A DNA stretch of 64,000 nucleotides from an uncultured Muribaculaceae bacterium (lineage in GTDB: Bacteria; Bacteroidota; Bacteroidia; Bacteroidales; Muribaculaceae). The notes under the pieces are model-generated. The model made no database searches. It was not told where the DNA came from and was given only the letters and a program-made list of their open reading frames with translations. The DNA is taken from NCBI GenBank assembly GCA_910579185.1, contig CAJTTG010000010.1, forward strand, positions 1-64,000, in the 5' to 3' direction. Below are positions 40,899 to 49,817 of this stretch, piece after piece. The first letter of the stretch is position 1, and every line of letters begins with the position of its first letter. Both the position numbers and the translations under genes were made by a program.

Positions 40899-42992
40899 AT
40901 GAGAAAGACAGCAATCTTCTTTCTGCCGATGGCATCGGCCGCATTAACGGCAATGGCTCAAGAACCGGCAGACTCACTTAAAACGCAGGAACTCAGTGAA
41001 GTCGTGGTGCAGGCAGAGATGCAGCGCACAGCCCCGACTGTAACCACTTATATGCCGACGGGACGTCAGAAAAATGCCGCCCAGAACGCCGTTGATCTTC
41101 TTCGGCAGATGGCTATACCGCAGATCCGGATTAATCCCATTGATGATTCTGTCACGGACAACACGGGTGGGGAAGTGGCTGTCTACATCAATTTTCTTGA
41201 GGCATCGAAAGAAGAGATGGAAGGACTGCGCACGGCCGATGTCCGACGGGTGGAATTTCTTGAGTTCCCTACCGATCCCCGTTTCCGTGGTGCGCAGAGA
41301 GTGGTGAACATAATAGTGCAGGAGTATGCTTATGGTGGCTACACGAAAGTGACTGCAAATGAAAACTTTCTTACCGGATTGTCAAGCCGTGTCAATGTGT
41401 TCTCAAAGTTCACGTATCGGAAGATGACTTACGATCTCTATGCCGGAGCCAATAACTGGAACGGCCATCATAACGGCTACTCAACCGAGGGAACTTATCG
41501 CCTGAAGGACATGACCGGCGATGATTATACGGTCAGACGTTCGGAAACGTTTGGGTCGTCGCATTACGTGCAGAATCAATATCCGCTGACATTCCGGGCA
41601 ACTTACAACAGCGATAAGATCCAGATACGCAACCTTGTGGCATTTACCAACTCCGGAGTGCCTGAGAATGAATATTCGGGGGCATTGCGATACTCCAATA
41701 ATACATTCGATGGTTATGAATTTGTACGCAGAAACCCGGTGCGCTCCAACTCAATGGCATATTCGGGAACCTATTTCTTCGCGTTGCCGAAAGGTTTCTC
41801 TTTTGATTTCACCCCGATCTTCAATTACACGCATGGCAACGACTACACGGACTACTCTGTTTCCGGTATGGACAGGATCACCCGTCACGTGAGAGAGAAC
41901 GCTTACAACTACCGCCTTAATCTCTATCTCCGCAAGAACTTCGGGCAGAAGCATTCCGTGATGATAGGCGGAAACGGCGGCGATAACATAAACCGCCTTG
42001 AATACACCGGTGAGAACGGATTCCGCGACAGGTTCCACAATGCATTCGCATGCGGAATGGCAGGATATAATTTTCAGACTCAGAAAATATCCGTCAATCT
42101 GGATGCCGGTCTCGCTTGGGAGGGGAGCGATATCAACGGACAGAAAAAGAACGACACTTATCCTTTCACGCATTTGAACGTAAGGTATTCGCCGGATCGG
42201 AAAAACAGTTTTTCGCTCTATTTCCAATATGCCACAAACAGTCCGGGTGTCAGCCAGAAATCTTCGGATATTCTTCAGGAAAACGAGCTGATGTACATAT
42301 CCGGAAATCCGTTGGTGGAGAACTGCCGCCACACGACGGTCAACCTGGCCTATACATGGCTTCCTTCAAATGCCTTGGGATTGAGTGCCTACGGGCGTTT
42401 CTTCGGTATGTACGACCGGCTTCTGCTGACCTACATCCCCTACGAGGAAGGGCATGCATTGTTGCGCACCTATGTCAATAACGGCGATTATCTGAACGGC
42501 GATTTAGGTGTTGCAGTGAACTGGAAACTGCTTGGCGGTAATCTGCAACTGTATGCCAATCCAAAGCTCTCGTTCTACAAATCGACAGGAATCTACAGCA
42601 GCTCCTGCACCCCCTTCTCAGCAGCGTTGCAGGCGAGCTACTATCTTGGTAATTATTATTTCCAGGCTTACTATGAATCTGCCGGCAAGAGTATCTACAC
42701 ATCATCGCCACGCATCAACAAGGACCGAAACTACCATAGCGTAACCGTCGGCTGGGCTAATTCCGACTGGAATGTGCGTCTGACGGCAGCCAATTTCTTC
42801 AACAAGGGATGGGACTGCGCGACAAACATAACGGAGTCGCCATATTATTCTGAAACGCAGACGATAATCGGGACGAGCGTGCATCCCCGGCTCAACATCA
42901 CGGCAACCTATACTTTCGGCTATGGCAAGAAGGTTCAGCGCGGAAATGAGGTCGGTGAACAGTCGGGCGCGTCGTCAGCGATCCTGAAATGA
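40899..42992 (+). CDS. TonB-dependent-receptor-like outer-membrane beta-barrel
   Basis: A 697-residue outer-membrane protein. Signal peptide MRKTAIFFLPMASAALTAMA-Q; then a short plug-like region (about 30-155): LSEVVVQAEMQR, QNAVDLLRQM, GEVAVYIN and VEFLEFPTDPRFRGAQRVVNIIV. The remainder (about 160-680) is a large barrel with many aromatic strand ends (YRKMTYDLYAGANNWNG, FQAYYESAGK). It resembles the OMP_b-brl_3 class of barrels related to TonB receptors but lacks a clear TonB box. No susD partner is adjacent, so a sugar substrate is not implied. 144 bp upstream contain no promoter that I could call. Its stop is 7 bp from that of the fucosidase coming from the right. Confidence 0.82.
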   Translation: MRKTAIFFLPMASAALTAMAQEPADSLKTQELSEVVVQAEMQRTAPTVTTYMPTGRQKNAAQNAVDLLRQMAIPQIRINPIDDSVTDNTGGEVAVYINFLEASKEEMEGLRTADVRRVEFLEFPTDPRFRGAQRVVNIIVQEYAYGGYTKVTANENFLTGLSSRVNVFSKFTYRKMTYDLYAGANNWNGHHNGYSTEGTYRLKDMTGDDYTVRRSETFGSSHYVQNQYPLTFRATYNSDKIQIRNLVAFTNSGVPENEYSGALRYSNNTFDGYEFVRRNPVRSNSMAYSGTYFFALPKGFSFDFTPIFNYTHGNDYTDYSVSGMDRITRHVRENAYNYRLNLYLRKNFGQKHSVMIGGNGGDNINRLEYTGENGFRDRFHNAFACGMAGYNFQTQKISVNLDAGLAWEGSDINGQKKNDTYPFTHLNVRYSPDRKNSFSLYFQYATNSPGVSQKSSDILQENELMYISGNPLVENCRHTTVNLAYTWLPSNALGLSAYGRFFGMYDRLLLTYIPYEEGHALLRTYVNNGDYLNGDLGVAVNWKLLGGNLQLYANPKLSFYKSTGIYSSSCTPFSAALQASYYLGNYYFQAYYESAGKSIYTSSPRINKDRNYHSVTVGWANSDWNVRLTAANFFNKGWDCATNITESPYYSETQTIIGTSVHPRLNITATYTFGYGKKVQRGNEVGEQSGASSAILK

Positions 42993-42999
42993 TCTTGGA

Positions 43000-45465
43000 T
43001 CAGAGCTTTGTATGTACTAATTTGCCGGTGGTGGCATCGGTGGAAATCCTGTAGGATGCACCCTCTGCAGTGGGGAATGTGATCGTGTGCCCGGCATATC
43101 GCACGGTGCAGGGGAGTCCGCTGTTGGAGCGTATTGTAGCATCGGTAAGCCGTCCATCGGAATAGTTGATGTCAACTTCAAAATTGCCACGGGCACGGAG
43201 TCCGGTGACCGAGCCTTCGTGCCATGCGGTCGGAAGGGCAGGGAGCAGATGCAGTTCGCCATTGTGGCTTTGCAGTAACAGTTCGGCTATACCTGCCGTG
43301 CCGCCGAAATTACCGTCGATCTGGAATGGCGGATGCTGATCCCAGAGATTGTCGGAGGTTCCGTCGCTAAGCAGGTTGCGCAAGAGTATGTAGGCATGGT
43401 CGCCGTCGAGCAGACGCGCCCAGTGGTTGAGCTTCCATCCCATGCTCCAGCCTGTAGCCGCGTCGCCACGTTGGCGCAGAGTCTCGCGGCAAGCATCGGC
43501 AAGTTCCTTGTCGGTCAGCGGATTGATGGTCGATCCGGGATGCAGGCCGAACAGATGGTTTGTGTGGCGGTGCTGGTCGCCGTAGGTGTCAATATCGTCA
43601 TACCATTCCTGAAGTTGCCCGAAGCGTCCGATCTGATAGGGGTACATATTGGCGAGCTTTCCATGCCATTCTTTGACGGATTCAGTATCGGAGTTCAGGA
43701 TTTCAGCCGCTTTGATGGCTTCTGAGAGCACTTCGCGTGTGACGGCGTTGGCATACGTTGCGCCGAGGTCACATGGCCCGTGTTCAGGAGAATAGGATGG
43801 CGCGGAAGTATAGGTGCCGTTGTGGTTGATCAGAAGATCGCTGACGAAATCGGCACTCTCCTTTATGATCGGATAGCCAACTTTGCGTAGCCAGTCGTCA
43901 TCGCGTGTATAGTCGTAATATTCCCAGATCTGGGTTGTGAGCCATGGCCCGGCTGTCGGGTTGTAGTTCCACGACATGTCGGTTGATTGCAGCGGAGCTG
44001 TGAATCCGAATATATTGGTTGAGACCTCTGCCGTCCATCCGCGTGCCTGATAATAGTCCTTGGCGGTCTGTCGGCCGGGGACAACAAGGGATTTCACATA
44101 GTCGATCAGTGGCGGAAAGCATTCCGCAAGATTTGTGGATATGGCCGGCCAGTAGTTCATCTGAAGGTTGATGTTGTTGTGGTAGTCAACTCGCCACGGC
44201 CCGTCGATATTGTTATGCCAGAGGCCTTGCAGGTTGGCCGGCATGGAGCCCTGGCGCGAGGATGCGATCAGGAGGTAGCGTCCGAACTGGAAGTAGAGTT
44301 CTTCCAATTCATTGTCTGTTTCGCCCTTTCTGTATCGTTCGAGACGTTGAGGGGTGGTCAGGCGATCCGCAATACCGGAGGTATCGGTGGGGTTTATTTT
44401 CAGATCGACGCGGCCGTATAGATTGCGGTAGTCGGCCAGATGCCGGTCGCGTAGCCGGTTGAATGTCAGCTGCGAGGCATGAGCGATTATTTCATTGACT
44501 ATTTTCTGTGGATTCTGACCCACGTATGCTGCCGGGTCGTTGAAATCGGGGTTGAAGTTCATGGCATAGTCGGTGTCGCCGGCAAGCAGGAACTCCACGT
44601 CTGTGGCTCCGCTGACGGTTATTTTCCCGGTTTCCGGATCAGCTGTGACCGATCCCGCACCGTTGACCTTGACAGCCACGCGCAATGCCCATTCCATTCC
44701 GTTGCCTTCCAGGGCACCACTGTAGAGCAGACTGCCCGGAGCCGGGGATGTGATGGTGGAAATTTTATGTGGAGAGTCAAATTCAAACGTCAGGTCCTGA
44801 GTGGCACCGGCACAGGTGTAGCGCCATGCCATCACGCTGTCGGGATAGCTCGTGAGGTATTGTCGGAGGTATCTTGCGTTGCCAACGTTGAAACGCACTG
44901 ACACCATTGCGCTGTCGAGATCGAGACTCCGGCTATAGTCCGAGATGGCTGATTCGTCAATGCCTGTGGTTACATAGGCTTCGCCCATCTCGGTGAAGCA
45001 GCCGAAACGGGAACGGTCGTAGGGGGTAGTGCCGGCATAGATGCACGATGTCAGACGATGGGCTTCCTCGGCTTTTCCCTCCTTGAGCAGATTGCGGATG
45101 CTGTCGAGCTGCTCCGGAGCGACATAATGGTTCATGGCCCAATATTCCTTTGCTCCCGTGCCGGGGCCTCCGAACCATAGTGATTTTTCATTCAATACCA
45201 CCCTTTCGCGTGCCACTGATCCGAGAACCGATCCACCGAATGATCCGTTGCCGATCGGCAGGGATTGCCGCTCCCACTGCGTGTCGGGATTATCGACCGT
45301 AGTTGTGAAATCGTTTGTAAGCCAAGGTTTGGCACCGATGGTTGATGATGTCGGAGTGTCGAACCGGATGATGTTACGGGCGTAGACATCCTGTGGCGTT
45401 AAAATAGCGCAAGGCAGCATGGTCGCTGCGGTCAAGGTCATAAGAAGATCGCGTATCAGAGTCAT
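43000..45465 (-). CDS. GH95 alpha-L-fucosidase
   Basis: An 821-residue glycosidase of family GH95, which removes alpha-1,2-linked L-fucose (as in mucin glycans and human milk oligosaccharides) by inversion. Signal peptide MTLIRDLLMTLTAATMLPCA; the N-terminal beta-domain (WERQSLPIGNGSFGGSVLG, KSLWFGGPG); then an (alpha/alpha)6 barrel with the catalytic-site segments NLQMNYWPA (two Asn), SPEHGPCDLGATYANAVTRE and DQHPPFQIDGNFGGTAGIAE (Asp). The C-terminus is a small beta-domain. ATG at 45465 fits the signal and a -7 box at 45491-45498; an earlier in-frame start would bury that box. No SusCD pair is adjacent. Confidence 0.94.
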   Translation of the reverse strand: MTLIRDLLMTLTAATMLPCAILTPQDVYARNIIRFDTPTSSTIGAKPWLTNDFTTTVDNPDTQWERQSLPIGNGSFGGSVLGSVARERVVLNEKSLWFGGPGTGAKEYWAMNHYVAPEQLDSIRNLLKEGKAEEAHRLTSCIYAGTTPYDRSRFGCFTEMGEAYVTTGIDESAISDYSRSLDLDSAMVSVRFNVGNARYLRQYLTSYPDSVMAWRYTCAGATQDLTFEFDSPHKISTITSPAPGSLLYSGALEGNGMEWALRVAVKVNGAGSVTADPETGKITVSGATDVEFLLAGDTDYAMNFNPDFNDPAAYVGQNPQKIVNEIIAHASQLTFNRLRDRHLADYRNLYGRVDLKINPTDTSGIADRLTTPQRLERYRKGETDNELEELYFQFGRYLLIASSRQGSMPANLQGLWHNNIDGPWRVDYHNNINLQMNYWPAISTNLAECFPPLIDYVKSLVVPGRQTAKDYYQARGWTAEVSTNIFGFTAPLQSTDMSWNYNPTAGPWLTTQIWEYYDYTRDDDWLRKVGYPIIKESADFVSDLLINHNGTYTSAPSYSPEHGPCDLGATYANAVTREVLSEAIKAAEILNSDTESVKEWHGKLANMYPYQIGRFGQLQEWYDDIDTYGDQHRHTNHLFGLHPGSTINPLTDKELADACRETLRQRGDAATGWSMGWKLNHWARLLDGDHAYILLRNLLSDGTSDNLWDQHPPFQIDGNFGGTAGIAELLLQSHNGELHLLPALPTAWHEGSVTGLRARGNFEVDINYSDGRLTDATIRSNSGLPCTVRYAGHTITFPTAEGASYRISTDATTGKLVHTKL

Positions 45466-45490
45466 GGTATTGATGATGTGATATTTGAGA

Positions 45491-45528
45491 CAAATATAAT
45501 CAAACTTCATGAATAATTAGTAACTTTG
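45491..45528. promoter_or_regulatory. Divergent -7 boxes for the fucosidase and nitroreductase genes
   Basis: TATATTTG on minus (45491-45498) is 25 bp before the fucosidase ATG. TAACTTTG on plus (45521-45528) is 30 bp before the nitroreductase ATG at 45559. No -33 boxes are clear, but both -7 boxes fit. Confidence 0.55.
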
Positions 45529-45558
45529 GGGATCAAAACAGCAATAAAGAAGAGCGAT

Positions 45559-46101
45559 ATGGAAAATTTTCATGAACTGCTGGTGCGTCGCCACAGCATA
45601 CGTAAATATACCGATGAGCCGATCGCGGCCGAGGATGTCAAGTTGATTCTGGAGGCGGCATTGCTGGCTCCCACGTCAAAAAGCAGCCGCGCATGGCAGT
45701 TTGTGGCTGTCGACGATCCCGGGATGCTTGAGCGTCTGGCTCAATGCAAGCCTGCTGGAGCAATGTCGGTGGGACGCTGCAAACTGGCTATCGTTGTTGC
45801 CGGCGATCCCACTAAATCGGATCCATGGATCGAGGATGCCTCCGTGGCTGCTGCTTTCATGCAGTTGCAGGCCGAGGATCTGGGTCTGGGATCATGCTGG
45901 GTGCAGGTGCGCGGACGTTTCACAGCCGACGGCATTCCCTCGGAAGAATATGTTCAGGAACTTCTCGGCATGCCCGACACGATGCCCGTTGTCTGCATCA
46001 TGACATTCGGCCACAAGGATGAACAGCGTCGTCCGGTCGATACCTCCAAGTTGCTCTGGGAACGCGTGCATATCGGTCAATGGAATCCGGCCCAGGAATG
46101 A
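45559..46101 (+). CDS. Nitroreductase-family flavoprotein
   Basis: A 180-residue FMN-dependent oxidoreductase of the nitroreductase family. Flavin-binding RRHSIRKYTDEPIAAEDV at about residues 9-26, then ALLAPTSKSSRAWQFVAV and AEDLGLGSCWVQVRGR. Usual activity in the family is NAD(P)H-dependent reduction of nitro compounds, quinones or flavins; the natural substrate is not clear. It is the first gene of a coupled run: its stop overlaps the next start as ATGA. Confidence 0.9.
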   Translation: MENFHELLVRRHSIRKYTDEPIAAEDVKLILEAALLAPTSKSSRAWQFVAVDDPGMLERLAQCKPAGAMSVGRCKLAIVVAGDPTKSDPWIEDASVAAAFMQLQAEDLGLGSCWVQVRGRFTADGIPSEEYVQELLGMPDTMPVVCIMTFGHKDEQRRPVDTSKLLWERVHIGQWNPAQE

Positions 46102-46892
46102 TACAGAAAGATAAGCCCATAGAGGCTGTCGTGATAGGTTCGGGTAATGTGGCATCGGTGGTGGTGCCGGCATTGGAGAAAGCCGGAGCGATTGCTGTGC
46201 GGCAGGTCTACAGTCCCACTCCGGAGCATGCGTCGGCACTTGCCGGACGGCTTGCAGGGGCAGAGGCTGTCAGCGATCCGTTGGCGGTTGATATGTCTGC
46301 GGATTTGTATCTGGTGTCGGTCAAGGATGATGCTATAGCCAAGGTCGCGGCGCAGATGAGGCGGAATGATGCTGTGTGGCTTCACACGTCGGGTGGCGTT
46401 GAGAGCAGCGTCATGGCTCCGCTGACCGACAGTTACGGCGTGTTTTATCCGTTGCAGACATTCTCGCGTGGTGTTGAGGTTGATCTCTCGGTTGTGCCGG
46501 TGTTTATCCAGGGCTCGGACGTGCGTTCGCTTGACGTGGCAAGACGATTGGGTGAGTCTATCTCGGGGAAGGTCTACGAGGCCGACGGACCGATGCGCGC
46601 CAAGCTGCATGCGGCGGCGGTGTATGCCTGCAATTTCACTAATCATCTATGGGCGATAGCCGACGATATACTGCGGCGCGAGACGGGAACGGATCTCGGA
46701 GTGCTGCGGCCTTTGCTTGAGGAAACTATGCGCAAGGCTCTGACCATGCGTCCGGCCGATGGACAGACGGGACCTGCACGGCGCGGTGACCGTGGCGTGA
46801 TTGAAAAACATAAGTCGTTGCTGACACAGGATGAGGCGCAGCTTTATGAAACATTGTCGCAACATATAATGGATTATTATGAGCGGAATTAA
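46098..46892 (+). CDS. DUF2520 Rossmann-type oxidoreductase-like protein
   Basis: A 264-residue NAD(P)-binding protein with a Rossmann domain (IEAVVIGSGNVASVVVPALE, about 6-25) and the C-terminal DUF2520 helical domain (about 130-255; KLHAAAVYACNFTNHLWAIA, NHL signature). It resembles ketopantoate reductase or pyrroline-5-carboxylate reductase folds, but the family's reaction is not established. The ATG at 46098 overlaps the nitroreductase stop and is preceded by AGGA. The overlap with kdsC (14 bp) is also typical of Bacteroidetes, where this order DUF2520-kdsC-maf recurs. Confidence 0.85.
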   Translation: MIQKDKPIEAVVIGSGNVASVVVPALEKAGAIAVRQVYSPTPEHASALAGRLAGAEAVSDPLAVDMSADLYLVSVKDDAIAKVAAQMRRNDAVWLHTSGGVESSVMAPLTDSYGVFYPLQTFSRGVEVDLSVVPVFIQGSDVRSLDVARRLGESISGKVYEADGPMRAKLHAAAVYACNFTNHLWAIADDILRRETGTDLGVLRPLLEETMRKALTMRPADGQTGPARRGDRGVIEKHKSLLTQDEAQLYETLSQHIMDYYERN

Positions 46893-47403
46893 CTATGATC
46901 TGAAGAAAATACGCGGCGTGGTGTTCGACGTGGACGGCGTGCTGTCGCCATCCACAATCCCGACATCACCGGAAGGCGAGCCGCTGCGTATGGTCAATAT
47001 AAAGGATGGTTATGCCATCCAGCATGCAGTCAAATGCGGACTGAAGGTAGCTATCATCACAGGTGGCGTGAGCCGTGGCGTCACGGTGCGCTACAATGGC
47101 CTCGGGGTGAAGGATGTGTTCAGCGGTGCGGCTCAGAAATTGCCGGTTTTCGAGCAATGGATGGCCGACAACGGGCTTATGGCCGAGGAGGTGGCATACG
47201 TAGGCGACGATGTCCCGGACTATGAGGTGATGCGTGTGGCCGGGCTTGCCGTGGCTCCTGCCGATGCCTGTCCGGATGTGAAGGAAATCGCGGAATACAT
47301 TTCTCCGGCAATGGGCGGCTACGGCGTGGCGCGCGACCTGCTTGAGCAGATTCTCCGCGCCCAGGGAAAATGGATGCACAACGCAAAGGCTTTCGGATGG
47401 TGA
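46879..47403 (+). CDS. kdsC: KdsC-like 3-deoxy-D-manno-octulosonate 8-phosphate phosphatase
   Basis: A 174-residue HAD-family phosphatase of the small KdsC type, forming Kdo for the LPS core. Motif I VVFDVDGVLSPS (nucleophile Asp) at about residues 14-25, motif II AIITGGVSRG, motif III/IV AYVGDDVPDYEVM and GLAVAPADACPDV. There is no cap domain, so it should act as a tetramer. Related phosphatases act on nonulosonic acid 9-phosphate, so a sialic-acid role is a minor alternative. It overlaps DUF2520 by 14 bp and is directly followed by maf. Confidence 0.88.
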   Translation: MSGINYDLKKIRGVVFDVDGVLSPSTIPTSPEGEPLRMVNIKDGYAIQHAVKCGLKVAIITGGVSRGVTVRYNGLGVKDVFSGAAQKLPVFEQWMADNGLMAEEVAYVGDDVPDYEVMRVAGLAVAPADACPDVKEIAEYISPAMGGYGVARDLLEQILRAQGKWMHNAKAFGW

Positions 47404-48002
47404 TGGAAACGTGTGGGTTTATTGAAAAGATGCGGAACCGCAGACTGATCCTTGCGAGCGGATCGCCTCGCCGGCGTGAGTTGCTCGCGGATTTAGGCGT
47501 TGAATTCATTGTAGATGTACCGGAAGTGGACGAGTCGCACGATGAGTCGGTAGCGGCTGAGGATGTGGCTCCGATGCTTGCCTCGCGGAAGGCTGCGGCC
47601 TACAGGCAGCAGCGTGGTATCCGTGAAGGGGAGATTGTGATCTCGGCTGACACGGTGGTGATTGTTGACGACCGCGTGCTCGGCAAACCGGCCGATGGCG
47701 CGGAGGCACGCGAAATGCTCAGATCGCTATCCGGCAGAACGCATCGGGTTGTGACCGGTGTCTGCGTGGCTTCGGCCGACTGCACGTTGAGCCGCTCGAT
47801 GGCCACTGAGGTTACATTTGCGCCGCTGTCGGACGATGAGATCAGTTATTATATAGACCGTTACCGACCGTTTGACAAGGCCGGAGCGTATGGCATTCAG
47901 GAGTGGATAGGATGTATGGGAATTACCCATATCTCAGGTGATTATTATAACGTCATGGGGCTTCCGCTGCGTCTGCTCTACGAGATGCTCAGCGTAGTGT
48001 GA
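47403..48002 (+). CDS. maf: Maf-family nucleotide pyrophosphatase
   Basis: A 199-residue Maf protein that hydrolyses non-canonical or pyrimidine nucleoside triphosphates (dTTP/UTP-type) and restrains septum formation. Signature RLILASGSPRRRELL near the N-terminus, EVDESHDESV, VISADTVVIVDDRVLGKP, and the ending GCMGITHISGDYYNVMGLPL. Start: the ATG at 47403 shares one base with the kdsC stop (TGATG), indicating translational coupling; a start at the ATG at 47370 is possible but lies inside kdsC. Its 3' end overlaps the convergent ATP-grasp-like gene by 14 bp. Confidence 0.92.
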   Translation: METCGFIEKMRNRRLILASGSPRRRELLADLGVEFIVDVPEVDESHDESVAAEDVAPMLASRKAAAYRQQRGIREGEIVISADTVVIVDDRVLGKPADGAEAREMLRSLSGRTHRVVTGVCVASADCTLSRSMATEVTFAPLSDDEISYYIDRYRPFDKAGAYGIQEWIGCMGITHISGDYYNVMGLPLRLLYEMLSVV

Positions 48003-48999
48003 CCCCCTCGGGGCTGACTTTGATCAGCATGGGGCGCACGCGTTCAACCGCAAATACCTTTTCCGCAGCCAGCATGGCTGCGACTCCCATGGTCATTCTG
48101 AGATTAAGTTCTATGCATGGAGCAATCTGCAAGCGTCCGTTCCCGTCGCGATGGATCATCATGTCGATCCCGAGCCATCCCTCATAAGTACTTCCGACCA
48201 AATCGCTGAGGATCTGTTCCAATGGCTTTATGATGTGTGATATGTCGATCCCAAGCTCAGTGGCCAGTTCTCTTTGGGGCAGAACGATGTTTCCTTCATA
48301 GAATCCGGCGTGGTTTGTGGCGAACAGCGAGAGACCGCGATAGCTGACCGTCGAGTTGGCGCAATGGAACAGCGCGGCGAAATCGCGCCGGCGATCCAAC
48401 AGCGGTTCCACCATCACGCTGCCCTGTCGCGATATCATGCCGCCTACGTAGGCATCGAGCCGTTGATCGGCAATCTGATCGGCGCGGATCACACCCCGGC
48501 CACTCGACGACCATGGCAGCTTTATGACTCCTTTGCCTGAAAATCGGGCCAAAGCCTCGCGCACTTCCTCGGGCGAGGATGCCTCCACCGGGATCAGATG
48601 CTCACTGACGCCCAGTCCACGGTTGATGATAATGGACGAGCGGCGGTGGCTCAATATCCGGATCTTTTCAAGGGTATCATTGTCGGGCAACAGGCCATCG
48701 TCAACGCCGGCCTTCCGGAAAATACGGCGAGAGCAGAGACTCCATCCCCATGGGCTTGGTGAGGCGCAGGCTTCCGTGTGTGATACGGCTGTACCCTGCA
48801 ACCGGTAACGGCGGATATATTGCTCCATTTCAGGAGAGGGAGCAATGTCGGAGAGAATTTGATCATCTTTTTCCGCCCAGAACATTGGTAGTAACGCACC
48901 GGCATGGCTTATGGCCACAGCTCCTTTCGGTGGCGTGAAGCATTCAAGTCCCGACGCCAGCGCCAGATCATTTTCCGGGTTAAAAAGATGGATCTTCAT
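47989..48999 (-). CDS. ATP-grasp-like protein of unknown function
   Basis: A 336-residue protein. It begins MKIHLFNPENDLALASG and the C-terminal half has the layout of an ATP-grasp enzyme: VIKLPWSSSGRGV (nucleotide-binding loop), SVMVEPLLDRRRDFAALF, YEGWLGIDMMI and PCIELNLRMTMG (acidic and Asn metal ligands). These suggest carboxylate-amine ligation. I know this as a conserved Bacteroidales hypothetical family but no substrate is established. The promoter (-33 TTTG, 19 bp, -7 TAATTTTG) ends four bases before the ATG. Convergent overlap with maf; divergent from porT. Confidence 0.65.
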   Translation of the reverse strand: MKIHLFNPENDLALASGLECFTPPKGAVAISHAGALLPMFWAEKDDQILSDIAPSPEMEQYIRRYRLQGTAVSHTEACASPSPWGWSLCSRRIFRKAGVDDGLLPDNDTLEKIRILSHRRSSIIINRGLGVSEHLIPVEASSPEEVREALARFSGKGVIKLPWSSSGRGVIRADQIADQRLDAYVGGMISRQGSVMVEPLLDRRRDFAALFHCANSTVSYRGLSLFATNHAGFYEGNIVLPQRELATELGIDISHIIKPLEQILSDLVGSTYEGWLGIDMMIHRDGNGRLQIAPCIELNLRMTMGVAAMLAAEKVFAVERVRPMLIKVSPEGVTLR

Positions 49000-49003
49000 G
49001 CCG

Positions 49004-49034
49004 CAAAATTAACAAAAATGCAGCCTATGTCAAA
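49004..49034 (-). promoter_or_regulatory. Perfect promoter of the ATP-grasp-like gene, leaderless
   Basis: On the minus strand TTTG (49034-49031), a 19-bp spacer and TAATTTTG (49011-49004). Only four bases separate the -7 box from the ATG at 48999, so transcription should start at or inside the start codon. Confidence 0.75.
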
Positions 49035-49088
49035 ACCTGAGTCAACTTTGGGGCAATAATCGGACGGGATGTGCGTTAAGATAAAAGC

Positions 49089-49817
49089 ATGAACCGGTTT
49101 TATCGCATAGTATTAATCCTCCTTGTTTCGATTGCCGCTTTCCCCGGTACGGGAGCGTTGGCGCAGCAGCTTAATGATAAGCTGCTCAATCGTCCGTATG
49201 CCGACATGCGACGGTGGCATCTGGGCTTTTCTGTCGGGGTACATACCCAGGACCTCAATTTTACCAACAACGGTTTCGTGACCGAGGCCGGGGAGACCTG
49301 GTTTGTTGATCAGCCATCCTTTTCGCCGGGATTCTGCGTGAATGGCCTGATCGATTTCCGGCTCAATGACTATTTCAGTCTACGTCTTTCTCCGGGTCTT
49401 TATTTCGGCAACCGCGAGATCAAGATGCACGATACGACAGGCGATAACTGGCTGTCGCAGAATCTGAAATCTACCTATGTGGTTCTGCCGCTCGATCTTA
49501 AATACTCTGCGCAACGCTTCCGCAATGTCCGTCCGTATCTCACCTCCGGTATCATGCCGGCTTTTGATGTCTCGAAAAAACGGTCGGACTACCTGAAGCT
49601 CAACACGGCTGATTTCTATCTCACCGTGGGTTTCGGCTGTGACTTCTATCTCCCGTACTTCAAGCTGAATCCGGAGATAAAGTTCTGTTTCGGACTGACC
49701 GACGTGATCCAGCATAAGCGCAATGATCTGGTGGATGATCCGGACAAGATGAAGATTACACAATCCTTGAAAAAGGCCACATCGCAGATGGTGGTGCTGA
49801 CATTTTATTTTGAATGA
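49089..49817 (+). CDS. porT: PorT, T9SS outer-membrane barrel
   Basis: A 242-residue PorT-type barrel required for type IX secretion. Signal peptide MNRFYRIVLILLVSIAAFPGTGALA; a barrel of about eight strands with RWHLGFSVGVHTQDLNF, SPGFCVNGLIDFRLNDYFSL, the charged AQRFRNVRPYLTSGIM segment and the end QMVVLTFYFE. Length and pattern match PorT of Porphyromonas (about 245 residues). It overlaps porP by 4 bp, so it is part of the T9SS operon here, whereas in P. gingivalis it lies apart from porPKLMN. No strong promoter is visible upstream; CAACTTTG at 49043-49050 is one base off the -7 consensus. Confidence 0.85.
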   Translation: MNRFYRIVLILLVSIAAFPGTGALAQQLNDKLLNRPYADMRRWHLGFSVGVHTQDLNFTNNGFVTEAGETWFVDQPSFSPGFCVNGLIDFRLNDYFSLRLSPGLYFGNREIKMHDTTGDNWLSQNLKSTYVVLPLDLKYSAQRFRNVRPYLTSGIMPAFDVSKKRSDYLKLNTADFYLTVGFGCDFYLPYFKLNPEIKFCFGLTDVIQHKRNDLVDDPDKMKITQSLKKATSQMVVLTFYFE

